From positions 124,001 through 188,000 of the forward strand of contig CAVXCA010000056.1 in the NCBI GenBank assembly GCA_963759955.1: a DNA stretch of 64,000 bases. Reading direction: 5' to 3'. The stretch comes from Roseiarcus sp963759955. GTDB lineage: Bacteria > Pseudomonadota > Alphaproteobacteria > Rhizobiales > Beijerinckiaceae. The notes under the pieces are model-generated. The model saw only the letters and a list, made by a program, of their open reading frames with translations. It was not told the DNA's origin and did not search any database. The position numbers and the translations under genes are program-made. Each line of letters begins with the position of its first letter. Position 1 is the stretch's first letter. Below, one piece after another: positions 19,584 through 29,365 of the stretch.

Positions 19584-20833
19584 AACACGAGACCGTCCTG
19601 GCGTCGGGTTCGGTTCAGACGGACGCCCACGCGAGCTTCTGGCGGAACAACCTGCGCGACTACGGGCTGCTGTTCTCGTTGCTGGTGATCATGGGGTTCT
19701 TCTATTTTCTGACGGACGGCGTGTCGATCGCGCCGCTCAACGTCACCAACCTCATTTTGCAGAACAGCTACGTCGTCATCATGGCGCTTGGCATGTTGCT
19801 GATCATCGTGGGCGGCAACATCGACCTTTCCGTCGGCTCGATCGTCGGCTTCGTCGGCGCGGTCGCAGCGACGATGATGGTCGGGTTTCATCTCCCCGGG
19901 TTCGACATCGACGTGAAGGTTCCCTGGGAGGCCGTCGTCGTGTTCTCGCTGGTCCTCGGCGGCGCGATCGGCGCGGCGCAAGGCTATTTCGTCGCCTTCA
20001 GCAAGATCCCCTCGTTCATCGTGACGCTCGGCGGCATGCTGATCTTTCGCGGCTTGACCGGCAACATGTTGCTCGGCCAATTCGTCGGGCCGTTCCCCAA
20101 GGCGTTCCAAGACATCAGCGCCGGCTTCATCCCGGATTTCGGCGACTTCGGCTTCCTCAAGCCTCTGGTCGGCGATTCGCATTTTCACTGGGGCTCGATG
20201 CTGGTCGGCATCGTCGGCGTCGCGGCGCTGATCTATACCGGCGTGCGCCGCTGGCGCCACTCGCGCGCCCAGGCGATGGAAACGGAGCCCTTCGCTCTCT
20301 TCATCGGCAAGACGGCGATCTTTTCGCTGCTGATCCTGTTCTTCAGCTACCAGCTCGCTTCCTACAAGGGCTTGCCGGAAGTGCTGATCATCATGGGCGT
20401 GCTGACGCTCATCTACGCGTTCGTGACGACGCGGATGACGATCGGCCGGCGTGTTTACGCGATGGGCGGCAACAAGCTCGCCGCTGAGCTTTCCGGCATC
20501 CGGACCGAGCGGCTGACGTTCCTCACCTTCGTCAACATGGGCGTGCTCGCGGGGCTCGCCGGCCTCATCGTCGCCGCGCGCCTCAATTCGGCGACGCCGA
20601 GCGCCGGCCTCTCCTTCGAACTCGACGTCATCGCCGCGTGTTTCATCGGCGGCGCCTCGGCCTCGGGCGGCGTCGGCAAAGTGATGGGCGTCGTCATCGG
20701 CGCCTTCGTCATGGGCGTGATGAACAACGGCATGTCGATCTACGGCCTCGGCATCTATTGGCAACAGGTCGTCAAAGGCATCGTGCTGCTGGCCGCCGTC
20801 TACGTCGACGTCTATCAGAAGAACAAGGGGTGA
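19580..20833 (+). CDS. gguB: Monosaccharide ABC transporter permease GguB
   Basis: A 417-residue inner-membrane permease of the sugar (RbsC/XylH-like, MmsB) class with about ten membrane segments. Family landmarks are GGNIDLSVGSIVGFVGA near residue 76 and IAACFIGGASASGGVGKVMG near 356. It forms the channel for the sugar bound by ChvE. The long periplasmic/cytoplasmic insertion around residues 170-215 is typical of GguB/MmsB. It overlaps gguA by four bases and ends the operon. Confidence 0.93.
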   Translation: MKHETVLASGSVQTDAHASFWRNNLRDYGLLFSLLVIMGFFYFLTDGVSIAPLNVTNLILQNSYVVIMALGMLLIIVGGNIDLSVGSIVGFVGAVAATMMVGFHLPGFDIDVKVPWEAVVVFSLVLGGAIGAAQGYFVAFSKIPSFIVTLGGMLIFRGLTGNMLLGQFVGPFPKAFQDISAGFIPDFGDFGFLKPLVGDSHFHWGSMLVGIVGVAALIYTGVRRWRHSRAQAMETEPFALFIGKTAIFSLLILFFSYQLASYKGLPEVLIIMGVLTLIYAFVTTRMTIGRRVYAMGGNKLAAELSGIRTERLTFLTFVNMGVLAGLAGLIVAARLNSATPSAGLSFELDVIAACFIGGASASGGVGKVMGVVIGAFVMGVMNNGMSIYGLGIYWQQVVKGIVLLAAVYVDVYQKNKG

Positions 20834-20835
20834 GC

Positions 20836-20966
20836 GGCAGCCCCCTCTGCCGCTGCGCGGGAGAGGGCTGGGGTGAGGGCTCTCGGGCGAGAGCGCGACA
20901 CGCAAGAGCCCTTACGGCCGCGCTTCGCGCGTCCACTTTCTCCCGTAAACGGGAGAAGGGCTTCGC
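20836..20966. repeat. Interspersed palindromic repeat after gguB
   Basis: A non-coding block of about 130 bases between the convergent gguB and the phosphotransferase gene. It includes CGGGAGAGGGCTGGGGTGAG near 20860 and an exact short hairpin TTCTCCCGTAAACGGGAGAA near 20939-20958. The sequence style (CTCTCC-GGAGAG arms with GGGTGAGGG) is shared with 3716-3810, so both are probably copies of one degenerate interspersed element. It may also serve as a bidirectional transcription stop. Confidence 0.6.
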
Positions 20967-21994
20967 TCACCCGCCTTCCACTTCCTCCATCGCCAGCCGC
21001 GCCATCAGCGGCACGGCGGCGCCCATTTTCGTTGCGCGTTCCGGGTTGGAGGCGTTGCCGTCGAGCGAGCGCTTGTAGACGCCCTGCACGATCGCGGCGA
21101 TGCGGAAGAAGCTGAACGCGATGAGGAACGGCCAGTCCGGGATTGCCGCGAGCCCGGCGCGCCGGCAATAGGCGGCGACATAGGCCGCCTCGTCGGGAAG
21201 GCCGAGCGCGGCGCGGTCGACGCCGGCCAGGCCGCGAAATTCGCCGGCGTTGGGCAGCCGCCATTGCATGCACTGATAGGCGAGGTCGGCGAAGGGATGG
21301 CCGAGCGTCGACAGCTCCCAGTCGAGCACGGCGAGCAGACGCGGCCCGTCGTGGGCGAAAATCATGTTGTCGATGCGCCAGTCGCCGTGCACGAGCGCGA
21401 CGCGGCCGTCGTCGGCGGGCGCGTGGGCGCCGAGCCAAGCGATCAGCCGGTTCATATCGGCGATCTCGCCCGTTTCGCTCGCGCGGTACTGCTCGCTCCA
21501 GCGCTGCAACTGGCGCGCGAAATAATTGCCGGGCTTGCCGTAGTCCGAAAGGCCCGCCGCGGCGACGTCGATCGCATGCAGGCGCGCGAGCGCCTCGTTC
21601 ATCGCGTCGTAGACGCCGGCGCGCTCTTCGCGCGTCGAACCGGGCATCGCCGGGTCCCAGAAGATGCGCCCGTCGACGTAGGCCATGAGATAGAAGACCG
21701 AGCCGATGACGCTCTCGTCCTCGCACAGCGCCAGCGCGCGCGGCGCGGGGAAGCCGGAGCCCTCCAATGCCGCGAGCACGCGGTATTCACGCTCGACCAT
21801 GTGCGCGGATTTCAGCAGCTTGCCCGGCGGCTTGCGCCGCAGCACATAGGCGCCGCGCGGCGTCGTCAGGAGGTAGGTCGGATTGGACTGGCCGGTGGCG
21901 AACTTGCGCGCTTGGCTCGGGCCGGCGTAGCCCTTCACATGCGCGCTCACCCAGGCGTCGAGCGCGGACGTGTCCTCGGGAAATCCCGTCCCGC

Positions 21995-21998
<4 letters not shown>
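20967..21998 (-). CDS. Phosphotransferase family protein (ACAD10/APH-like)
   Basis: A 343-residue protein with an aminoglycoside-phosphotransferase/choline-kinase-like fold. The catalytic loop is LVHGDWRIDNMIF near residue 195 and the metal-binding aspartate lies in AVLDWELSTLGHPFADLAYQ near 215. It resembles the kinase part of ACAD10-type proteins, found beside acyl-CoA dehydrogenases where they may phosphorylate hydroxy-acyl substrates. Its start overlaps the stop of the upstream dehydrogenase gene, so the two are one operon. The substrate is not known. Confidence 0.8.
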
Positions 21999-23230
<1,232 letters not shown>

Positions 23231-23306
23231 GTCTTTCTCCCCTAGCCATATTTTCGGCGCGAGTTGACCCTCAATCGCGCCTGCGCGCAAGGGCGCGCCA
23301 AAGCAA

Positions 23307-23331
23307 AAGGGTCGGGAAAATCCCGACCCTT
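23307..23331 (-). terminator. Intrinsic terminator of the cytochrome c gene
   Basis: A perfect 11-bp stem, AAGGGTCGGGA with TCCCGACCCTT, around a three-base loop. On the minus strand it lies about 30 bases after the cytochrome c stop codon and is followed by TTTGCTTT. It separates that gene from the acyl-CoA dehydrogenase operon on the same strand. Confidence 0.85.
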
Positions 23332-23359
23332 CGAGAGTTCGACGCCGGTCTTTCGCCTC

Positions 23360-23908
23360 TCACTTCGGGAAGGGGACCGGGCTGTCCGACAACGTCTGGA
23401 GATAGGCGAGAATGTCTGCGCGCTTTTGCGCGTCCGGTTCGCCCGGGTAGGACATCTTGGTGCCCTTGACGAAGGCCGACGGCTTGGTGATCCATTTATT
23501 GAGCGTCTCGTAAGTCCAATCGCCGCCCAACGCCTTCAGGCCGTCGGAATAGGAGAAGCCGGCGATCGAGGCGACCGGGCGGCCGACGACGCCGTAAAGC
23601 GGCGGGCCGACCTTGGCGGCGCCGCCCTTGTCGAACGTATGGCAGGCTTCACACGCCTTGGCGTAGGATTGCCCCTTGGCGGGATCCGCCTTGGCGAGCA
23701 GATCGGCGAGCGAAACCTCGGGCGCCGGAGCGGCGGCGGGCGCGGCGGCCGTAGCCGCGGCGGGCGCCGGCCCGCTAGGCAGTTCGTAGCCGGGCTTTTC
23801 CAGTTTGGCGGGCGCGAAGACCGCGTTGGCGAACACGCCGAGCGCCATCGTTCCGAGCAATGTGCCGAGGACGGCGAGAGCGATCTTGTTGGCGGTCGTC
23901 GTTTGCAT
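23360..23908 (-). CDS. cycM: Membrane-anchored class I cytochrome c
   Basis: A 182-residue cytochrome c. An uncleaved N-terminal membrane segment (about residues 9-31) is followed by a Pro/Ala-rich linker (45-65) and a class I domain. Haem attaches at CEACHTF near residue 86-92, and the distal Met is in KGTKMSYPGEP near 150. Such CycM-type proteins carry electrons from the bc1 complex to terminal oxidase at the membrane. It is divergent from kdsB-pheA, the usual arrangement in Hyphomicrobiales. The start at 23908 is the ATG before the basic/hydrophobic anchor. Confidence 0.88.
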   Translation of the reverse strand: MQTTTANKIALAVLGTLLGTMALGVFANAVFAPAKLEKPGYELPSGPAPAAATAAAPAAAPAPEVSLADLLAKADPAKGQSYAKACEACHTFDKGGAAKVGPPLYGVVGRPVASIAGFSYSDGLKALGGDWTYETLNKWITKPSAFVKGTKMSYPGEPDAQKRADILAYLQTLSDSPVPFPK

Positions 23909-24056
23909 TCGCGCTGAGCCCCCATCTGAACGTCGATCGGCGGGGCGCCCGAAGCCCCGGCGGAAAATCTGATTAGCCGCTTTGCGCCGGCCTTGGCAAC
24001 ACGTATAAGCGCGGCGCGGCGGGCTTTTTTGGGCCTCGCGCGAGCCGAACCCGTCT

Positions 24057-24800
24057 ATGACCGAAGCCATCGTCCTCATCCCCGCGCGCATGACCTCGAC
24101 GCGCCTGCCCGGCAAGCCGCTCGCCGAAATCCACGGCGAGCCGATGATCGTCCACGTCTGGCGGCGCGCCGTCGAAGCCGGCGTCGGGCCGGTCCTGGTC
24201 GCGGCCGACGATCGAAGGATCGTCGAGGCGATCGAGGCGATCGGGGGGCGCGCCGTGCTGACGCGTCCCGACCATGCGTCCGGCTCCGACCGGATTTTCG
24301 AGGCGGTCGGCGCCTTCGATCCCGAGGGGCGCTACGACGTCGTCGTCAACGTGCAGGGCGATCTTCCGACCATCGAGCGCAGCGCCGTGCGCGCCGCGGT
24401 CGGCCCGCTGAGGGATCCCGCGGTCGACATCGCGACGCTGGCGACGGAGATCAAGCGCGCCGAAGAGCGCGACGATCCCAACGTCGTCAAGGCGGTAGGG
24501 ACCGAGGTCGGCCCGGGGCGCCTGCGCGCGCTCTATTTCACGCGGGCCCGAGCGCCCTGGGGCGAGGGGCCGCTGCTGCACCACATCGGGCTATACGCCT
24601 ATCGCCGCGATGCGCTCGCGCGATTCGTCGCGCTGCCACCCTCGCCGTTGGAGCGGCGCGAAAAGCTCGAACAATTGCGCGCGCTGGAGGCCGGCATGCG
24701 CATCGACATCGCGCTCGTCGACGTCGCGCCGCTCGGCGTCGACACGCCCGAAGACTTGCGCCGCGCCCGCGAAATGCTGGCGCCCAGAGGAAAGCCATGA
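24057..24800 (+). CDS. kdsB: 3-deoxy-manno-octulosonate cytidylyltransferase
   Basis: A 247-residue CMP-Kdo synthetase, which activates Kdo for lipopolysaccharide inner-core assembly. The nucleotide-binding N-terminus reads LIPARMTSTRLPGKPLAEI, followed by ADDRRIVEAIEA and the conserved NVQGDLP motif near residue 100. The end of the protein (PLGVDTPEDLRRAREML) is typical. Its stop overlaps the pheA start (ATGA), so the two are translated together. Confidence 0.95.
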   Translation: MTEAIVLIPARMTSTRLPGKPLAEIHGEPMIVHVWRRAVEAGVGPVLVAADDRRIVEAIEAIGGRAVLTRPDHASGSDRIFEAVGAFDPEGRYDVVVNVQGDLPTIERSAVRAAVGPLRDPAVDIATLATEIKRAEERDDPNVVKAVGTEVGPGRLRALYFTRARAPWGEGPLLHHIGLYAYRRDALARFVALPPSPLERREKLEQLRALEAGMRIDIALVDVAPLGVDTPEDLRRAREMLAPRGKP

Positions 24801-25657
24801 CCGAAGCCAAGATCATCGCCTACCAGGGCGAACCAGGCGCCAATTCGCACATCGCCTGCCTCGACAATTACCCCGGCTGCACGCCGCTCCCCTGCGCGAC
24901 GTTCGAGGACGCGTTCGCCGCGCTGCAGGACGAATCGGCCGATCTCGGCATGATCCCGATCGAGAATTCGATCGCCGGGCGCGTCGCCGACATCCACGCG
25001 ATGCTGCCCGCTTCCGGCCTGCACATCGTCGCCGAAACCTTCCTGCCGATTCATTTTCAGCTGCTGGGCGTTCCCGGCGCGAAGCTCGAAGGCTTGCGCA
25101 GCGTCTACAGCCACGTCCACGCGCTCGGCCAATGCCGCAAGATCATCCGCCGCTACGGCCTCAAGCCGATGATCTCCGGCGACACCGCCGGCTCCGCGAG
25201 GGAAGTCGCGGAATGGCGCGATCCCGCGCGCGCCTCGCTGGCGACCAAGCTCGCCGGCGAGATCTACGGCTTGACGACGCTCGCCGCCGACGTGGAGGAC
25301 GAAACGCACAACACCACGCGCTTCGTCGTGCTCTCCAAGACGCCGCATTGGGCGGCCGCGCACAACGGCCCGCTGGTGACGACCTTCGTCTTTCGCGTGC
25401 GCAACGTCCCCGCCGCGCTCTACAAGGCGCTCGGCGGTTTCGCCACCAACGGCGTCAACATGACCAAGTTGGAGAGCTACATGGTCGAGGGCGAATTCTC
25501 GGCGACCCAATTCCTCGCCGACGTCGACGGCCATCCCGACGATCCGCCGCTCGCGCGCGCGCTCGAGGAACTCGAATTCTTCTCGCGCGAGGTGCGCATT
25601 CTCGGCGTCTACCCCGCGCACCCCTTCCGCATCGATACACAGAAGCGGGCGGAATAG
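24797..25657 (+). CDS. pheA: Prephenate dehydratase
   Basis: A 286-residue monofunctional prephenate dehydratase, converting prephenate to phenylpyruvate in phenylalanine synthesis. The catalytic domain has GMIPIENSIAGRVADIH near residue 55 and the TRF motif in DETHNTTRFVVLSK near 173. The C-terminal ACT domain (FRVRNVPAALYKALGGFATN, then NMTKLESYM) would give feedback control by phenylalanine. There is no chorismate mutase domain. It overlaps kdsB by four bases. Confidence 0.95.
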   Translation: MTEAKIIAYQGEPGANSHIACLDNYPGCTPLPCATFEDAFAALQDESADLGMIPIENSIAGRVADIHAMLPASGLHIVAETFLPIHFQLLGVPGAKLEGLRSVYSHVHALGQCRKIIRRYGLKPMISGDTAGSAREVAEWRDPARASLATKLAGEIYGLTTLAADVEDETHNTTRFVVLSKTPHWAAAHNGPLVTTFVFRVRNVPAALYKALGGFATNGVNMTKLESYMVEGEFSATQFLADVDGHPDDPPLARALEELEFFSREVRILGVYPAHPFRIDTQKRAE

Positions 25658-25691
25658 TGGGGCCTTTTGCAGGCGCGCGCGCTTACAAGCC

Positions 25692-26321
25692 CTACTTCGT
25701 CCCGAACATCCTGTCCCCCGCGTCGCCGAGGCCGGGCACGATATAGCCGTGGTCGTTGAGCTTTTCGTCGATCGCCGCGGTCCAGATCTCCACGTCGGGA
25801 TGGGCCTTGGTCAGGTGCGCGATGCCTTCCGGAGCGGCCAGCAGGCAGACGAAGCGGATGTCCTTGACGCCGCGGCTCTTCAAGCGCTCGATCGCGGCCA
25901 CTGCGGAATTGCCGGTGGCGAGCATCGGGTCCATGACGATGACCAGCCGATCGGCAATGTCGGCCGGCGCCTTGAAATAATATTCGACCGCCTCGAGCGT
26001 CTTGGGATCGCGGTAGAGCCCGATATGGGCGACGCGCGCGCTCGGCACGAGGTTGAGCATGCCGTCGAGAAACCCGACGCCGGCGCGTAAGATCGGCGCG
26101 AAGACCAGCTTCTTGCCCGCGATCGTCGGCTTCATCGTCTTGGCCAGCGGCGTCTCCACTTCGACCATTTCCAGCGGCAGATCGCGCGTCACCTCGTAGC
26201 ACAGCAACATGCCGATCTCGTTGAGCAGCTGGCGAAATCCCTTGGTGGAAACGTTCTTGTCGCGCATCAGCGTCAGCTTGTGCTGCACCAAGGGATGATC
26301 GACGACGTGGACGTTGGACAT
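25692..26321 (-). CDS. upp: Uracil phosphoribosyltransferase
   Basis: A 209-residue Upp enzyme that salvages uracil to UMP with PRPP. The PRPP loop is VIVMDPMLATGNSAVAAIE near residue 128, and the C-terminal uracil-binding part includes GYIVPGLGDAGDRMFGT. The frame runs on to 26441, but the ATG at 26321 (MSNVHVVDHPLVQHKLTLMR) is the conserved start. It converges on pheA with a 34-base gap and is divergent from pgsA. Confidence 0.95.
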   Translation of the reverse strand: MSNVHVVDHPLVQHKLTLMRDKNVSTKGFRQLLNEIGMLLCYEVTRDLPLEMVEVETPLAKTMKPTIAGKKLVFAPILRAGVGFLDGMLNLVPSARVAHIGLYRDPKTLEAVEYYFKAPADIADRLVIVMDPMLATGNSAVAAIERLKSRGVKDIRFVCLLAAPEGIAHLTKAHPDVEIWTAAIDEKLNDHGYIVPGLGDAGDRMFGTK

Positions 26322-26471
26322 GGCGGGGCTCCTCACGCGGACAGGACGCGACATTAGACCAAGTCGGCCCGCGCCCGTTGTCCGCAAGCCGATCATCCCC
26401 AGATATTGCGAGTGACGAAACGCCGCGAGCGTGCCGCGCAAGAAGGGTCTATTGACGGAAGGCGGCCTTCA

Positions 26472-27083
26472 ATGTCTGTTGGCGGGCCAATGGCCAATAC
26501 CCCAACCCGAGTCGCCAGTCGCGCCTGGAATCTGCCGAACATTCTGACTTATGGTCGGGTGGTCGCGGTCCCTCTCGTCGTCGCCTTCCTGTTCTGGCCG
26601 ACGGAGGCGTGGGCGCGTTGGACCGCGCTGGCGATCTACGCCGCGGCGGCGATCACCGATTTCTTCGACGGCTACCTGGCGCGGGCGTGGTCGCAGCAAT
26701 CCTCGCTCGGCCGCATGCTCGACCCGATCGCCGACAAACTGCTGGTCGCCGCGGCGCTGCTCGCGCTCACCGCCGACCGCACCATCGCCGGCCCGTCGCT
26801 GTGGGCGGCGATCGTCATTCTCTGCCGCGAAATCCTGGTCTCGGGACTGCGCGAATATCTGGCCGAGTTGCGCGTGCCGGTTCCCGTCACCGCCGTCGCC
26901 AAATGGAAGACGACGGCGCAGATGATCGCGATCGGCTTCCTCATCGCCGGCCAGGCGGGCGAAGCGGTTCTGCCCGGCTCGATCACGATCGGCATCGTGC
27001 TGCTGTGGATCGCGGCGATTCTGACGCTCTATACCGGCTGGGATTATATGAAAGCGAGTTACGACCATGTCGGAGGCGATTGA
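26472..27083 (+). CDS. pgsA: CDP-diacylglycerol-glycerol-3-phosphate 3-phosphatidyltransferase
   Basis: A 203-residue CDP-alcohol phosphatidyltransferase making phosphatidylglycerophosphate, the precursor of phosphatidylglycerol. The signature D-x2-DG-x2-AR-x8-G-x3-D is seen as AAITDFFDGYLARAW...GRMLDPIADK around residues 58-88. Four to six membrane segments follow. The ATG at 26472 has GGAAGG eight bases upstream; the ATG at 26490 is possible. Its stop lies seven bases before moaD. Confidence 0.92.
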   Translation: MSVGGPMANTPTRVASRAWNLPNILTYGRVVAVPLVVAFLFWPTEAWARWTALAIYAAAAITDFFDGYLARAWSQQSSLGRMLDPIADKLLVAAALLALTADRTIAGPSLWAAIVILCREILVSGLREYLAELRVPVPVTAVAKWKTTAQMIAIGFLIAGQAGEAVLPGSITIGIVLLWIAAILTLYTGWDYMKASYDHVGGD

Positions 27084-27089
27084 GGGCCG

Positions 27090-27341
27090 ATGAAAGCGGT
27101 GTATTTCGCCTGGGTGCGCGAGCGCGTGGGCAAGAACGAGGAGGCGATCGATCCGCCGGCCGAGGTCGCAACCGTCGGCGACCTCATCGCTTGGCTGTCG
27201 GCGCGCGGCGAGGGTTACGCCTACGCCTTTGAGAAGCCTCGCGTGATCCGCGCCGCGATCGATCGCGCCCATGTCAGCCACGAGGCGAAAATCGCGGGCG
27301 CGCGCGAGATCGCCTTCTTTCCGCCGATGACGGGCGGCTGA
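27090..27341 (+). CDS. moaD: Molybdopterin synthase small subunit MoaD
   Basis: An 83-residue ubiquitin-fold protein ending in the Gly-Gly that is adenylated and thiocarboxylated to carry sulfur (PPMTGG). It begins MKAVYFAWVRERVGKNEEAI, normal for the family. It is directly followed by moaE after four bases, and the two form molybdopterin synthase. Confidence 0.93.
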   Translation: MKAVYFAWVRERVGKNEEAIDPPAEVATVGDLIAWLSARGEGYAYAFEKPRVIRAAIDRAHVSHEAKIAGAREIAFFPPMTGG

Positions 27342-27345
27342 CGCG

Positions 27346-27822
27346 ATGGGCGTGGTGCGCGTCCAATCGCAAGATTTCGACGCTGCGGCCGAGGCGCGAG
27401 CGCTCAAAGCCGGACGCCTCGACGTCGGCGCGATCGTGACCTTCGTCGGCCTCTGCCGCGACGAAGGCGGGCGCCTGACGGCGCTGGAGATCGAGCATTA
27501 TCCCGGGATGGCCGAGGCCGAGATCGCGCGCGTCGTCGCGGCGGCCGAAGCGCGCTGGCCGCTCATCGGCGTCACCGCGATCCATCGCTACGGGAAGCTG
27601 GCGCCCGGCGACCAGATCGTGCTCGTCGCCGTCGCCGCCGCGCATCGCGGCGAAGCGTTCGCGGCGGCGGAAATGCTGATGGACTACCTCAAGACCCAGG
27701 CGCCGTTCTGGAAGCGCGCGCGCCGCGCCGACGGCTCGCTCGAAGATTGGATCGAAGCCAAGGCGAGCGACGATCGATCGGCGGCGCGCTGGCGCGCGGC
27801 CTCGGCTCGAGGCGCGCGCTAG
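27346..27822 (+). CDS. moaE: Molybdopterin synthase catalytic subunit MoaE
   Basis: A 158-residue MoaE, which transfers sulfur from MoaD to precursor Z to form molybdopterin. The conserved dimer/active-site segments are GAIVTFVGLCRDE near residue 28, VTAIHRYGKLAPGDQIV near 77 and the Lys-containing DYLKTQAPFWKRA near 110. The stop TAG at 27820-27822 uses the TA of an insertion-sequence target plus the first base of the IS630 element, so the insertion left the protein unchanged. Confidence 0.93.
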   Translation: MGVVRVQSQDFDAAAEARALKAGRLDVGAIVTFVGLCRDEGGRLTALEIEHYPGMAEAEIARVVAAAEARWPLIGVTAIHRYGKLAPGDQIVLVAVAAAHRGEAFAAAEMLMDYLKTQAPFWKRARRADGSLEDWIEAKASDDRSAARWRAASARGAR

Positions 27823-28949
27823 TGGATCGAATCCAACACTTGGTGCCCGCGCCTGACGGCGGCGATGATTTTATTGGGGTCGGCGGTCCAGGTGAAGGGC
27901 GCGGATTGCCGATTGTGCTCTTCGAGGAATCGATTGATGGCGGCCTGCAAATCGACGACCGATCGGAATACGCCGCGCTTGAGTCTGCGCTTGGTGAGCG
28001 TGGCGAAGAAGCCTTCGACGGCGTTGAGCCACGAGCAGGACGTCGGCGTGAAGTGGAAGACGAACCGCTCGTGCCGAGCGAGCCACTGGAGCACTTTGGG
28101 ATGCTTGTGGGCGGCGTAATTGTCGAGGATCACATGCACCATCTTGCCGGCGGGAACCCGAGCGTCGATGGCGTTGAGAAAGCGGATGAACTCCTGATGG
28201 CGGTGGCGCTGCATGTTTTGGCCGATGACCGTGCCGTCGAGAATATTCATGGCGGCGAACAGCGTCGTCGTGCCGTTCCTGACGTAGTCGTGGGTCATCG
28301 TGCCGGCGCGGCCCTTCTTGAGCGGCAGCCCGGGCTGGGTGCGGTCGAGCGCCTGAATTTGGCTCTTCTCGTCGAGAGACAGGACGATGGCGTGCGCGGG
28401 CGGATCGACATAGAGCCCGACCACATCGCGCAGCTTCTCGATGAATTTCGGATCGTTGGAAAGTTTGAACTGCCGCATGCGGTGCGGCTGAAGACCATGT
28501 TTGCGCCAGATGCGTTGAACCGAGCTGACGGAGACGCCCGAGGCCTTCGCCATCAAAGCGCCGGTCCAATGCGTTGTCTCCCCCGGCGGCGGATCGAGCG
28601 TCAGGGCCACGACCCGCGCAACGATCTCGTCCGCCAGCAGCTTGACGCGCGAAGGCCGCGTCTTGTCGCGCGCCAGCCCCTCGAACCCTTCGTCGGCGAA
28701 CCGTTCCTGCCAGCGCCAGACACAAGTTTTCGACTTGCCCGTCCGGCGCATGATCTCGTTCGTGCCCACGCCGTCGGCCGTCAAAAGCACGATCTGGCCC
28801 CGCCAAACGTGCTTCTGCGGCGCGTTGCGATCCTTGATCAGAGCCAAAAGCCGGAGCCGATCTTCCGCCGAAACGGCAAGCGATATTCCCGTGCGCATGC
28901 GCCAGACTCGCACATCGCCAGTCCGCCGGGAATCCTCAATAGGATTCAA
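27819..28949 (-). CDS. IS630-family transposase
   Basis: A 376-residue transposase with N-terminal helix-turn-helix domains (GVGTNEIMRRTGKSKTCVWR near residue 60) and a DDE catalytic domain. The catalytic residues are in VLSLDEKSQIQALDR near 190, VHVILDNYAAHKHP near 290 and SCSWLNAVEGFFATL near 322. It looks complete. A shorter start at 28898 (MRTGISLAVS) is what most relatives use. Its stop codon TAG is completed by the flanking CTA of the target, so the element itself does not encode a stop in this frame. Confidence 0.93.
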   Translation of the reverse strand: MNPIEDSRRTGDVRVWRMRTGISLAVSAEDRLRLLALIKDRNAPQKHVWRGQIVLLTADGVGTNEIMRRTGKSKTCVWRWQERFADEGFEGLARDKTRPSRVKLLADEIVARVVALTLDPPPGETTHWTGALMAKASGVSVSSVQRIWRKHGLQPHRMRQFKLSNDPKFIEKLRDVVGLYVDPPAHAIVLSLDEKSQIQALDRTQPGLPLKKGRAGTMTHDYVRNGTTTLFAAMNILDGTVIGQNMQRHRHQEFIRFLNAIDARVPAGKMVHVILDNYAAHKHPKVLQWLARHERFVFHFTPTSCSWLNAVEGFFATLTKRRLKRGVFRSVVDLQAAINRFLEEHNRQSAPFTWTADPNKIIAAVRRGHQVLDSIH

Positions 28950-28969
28950 ATGTCAGATTTCATCCACTA
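27820..28969 (-). mobile_element. IS630-family insertion sequence in a CTAG target
   Basis: The element spans about 27822-28967, with TA duplicated on both sides (27820-27821 and 28968-28969), as expected for IS630/Tc1-mariner transposition. Its ends are imperfect inverted repeats: GTGGATCGAATCCAACACTTG at the left end corresponds, with about five mismatches, to the complement of the right end (GTGGATGAAATCTGACATTTG). Reconstructed target is CTAG, which was the shared stop-codon site of moaE and the convergent glsB-like gene. It carries one transposase gene and nothing else. Confidence 0.9.
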
Positions 28970-29226
28970 GGACCGCGCCGCGACGCTGCGGTAGACCGTC
29001 AGGACGACCACCGCGCCGACGACCGCGATGACCGCGCTGAAAGGGTCGAGAGGTTCAGCCCCGAAACGCCGCCGATCCCGACGAGCGTGCCGATGTAACC
29101 GCAGACCACCGCGCCGATGACGCCGAGCACGACGTCCTCGATCAGGCCGGCGCCGGTCTTGTTGACGATCTTGCTGCCGACGAACCCCGCGATAAGGCCA
29201 AGAACGAGCCAGCTGAGAAAATTCAT
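28967..29226 (-). pseudogene. GlsB/YeaQ/YmgE family small membrane protein, frameshifted near its end
   Basis: From the ATG at 29226 the frame reads MNFLSWLVLGLIAGFVGSKI and GIGGVSGLNL, the first two membrane segments of a transglycosylase-associated GlsB-type protein. The third segment (DPFSAVIAVVGAVVVLTVYR) lies in another frame and ends at 28967. One base missing near 29050-29052 would restore a normal protein of about 86 residues. The function of this family is poorly known; it is often stress-induced. Sequencing error or a recent mutation are both possible. Its stop uses the TA beside the IS630 element. Confidence 0.75.
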
Positions 29227-29365
29227 GACGCCGATCCCCTCGGTGGAAGCCGCCGCGCGCCGTTCCCGGCGAATCAGAAGGCCCAAGAGAGGCGCGCGTG
29301 CGCGTTTTGCGGGATAACGTCGATGAATGCAACCTTTTCGTGTTGCCGGGGCGACAGTTTGCCGC

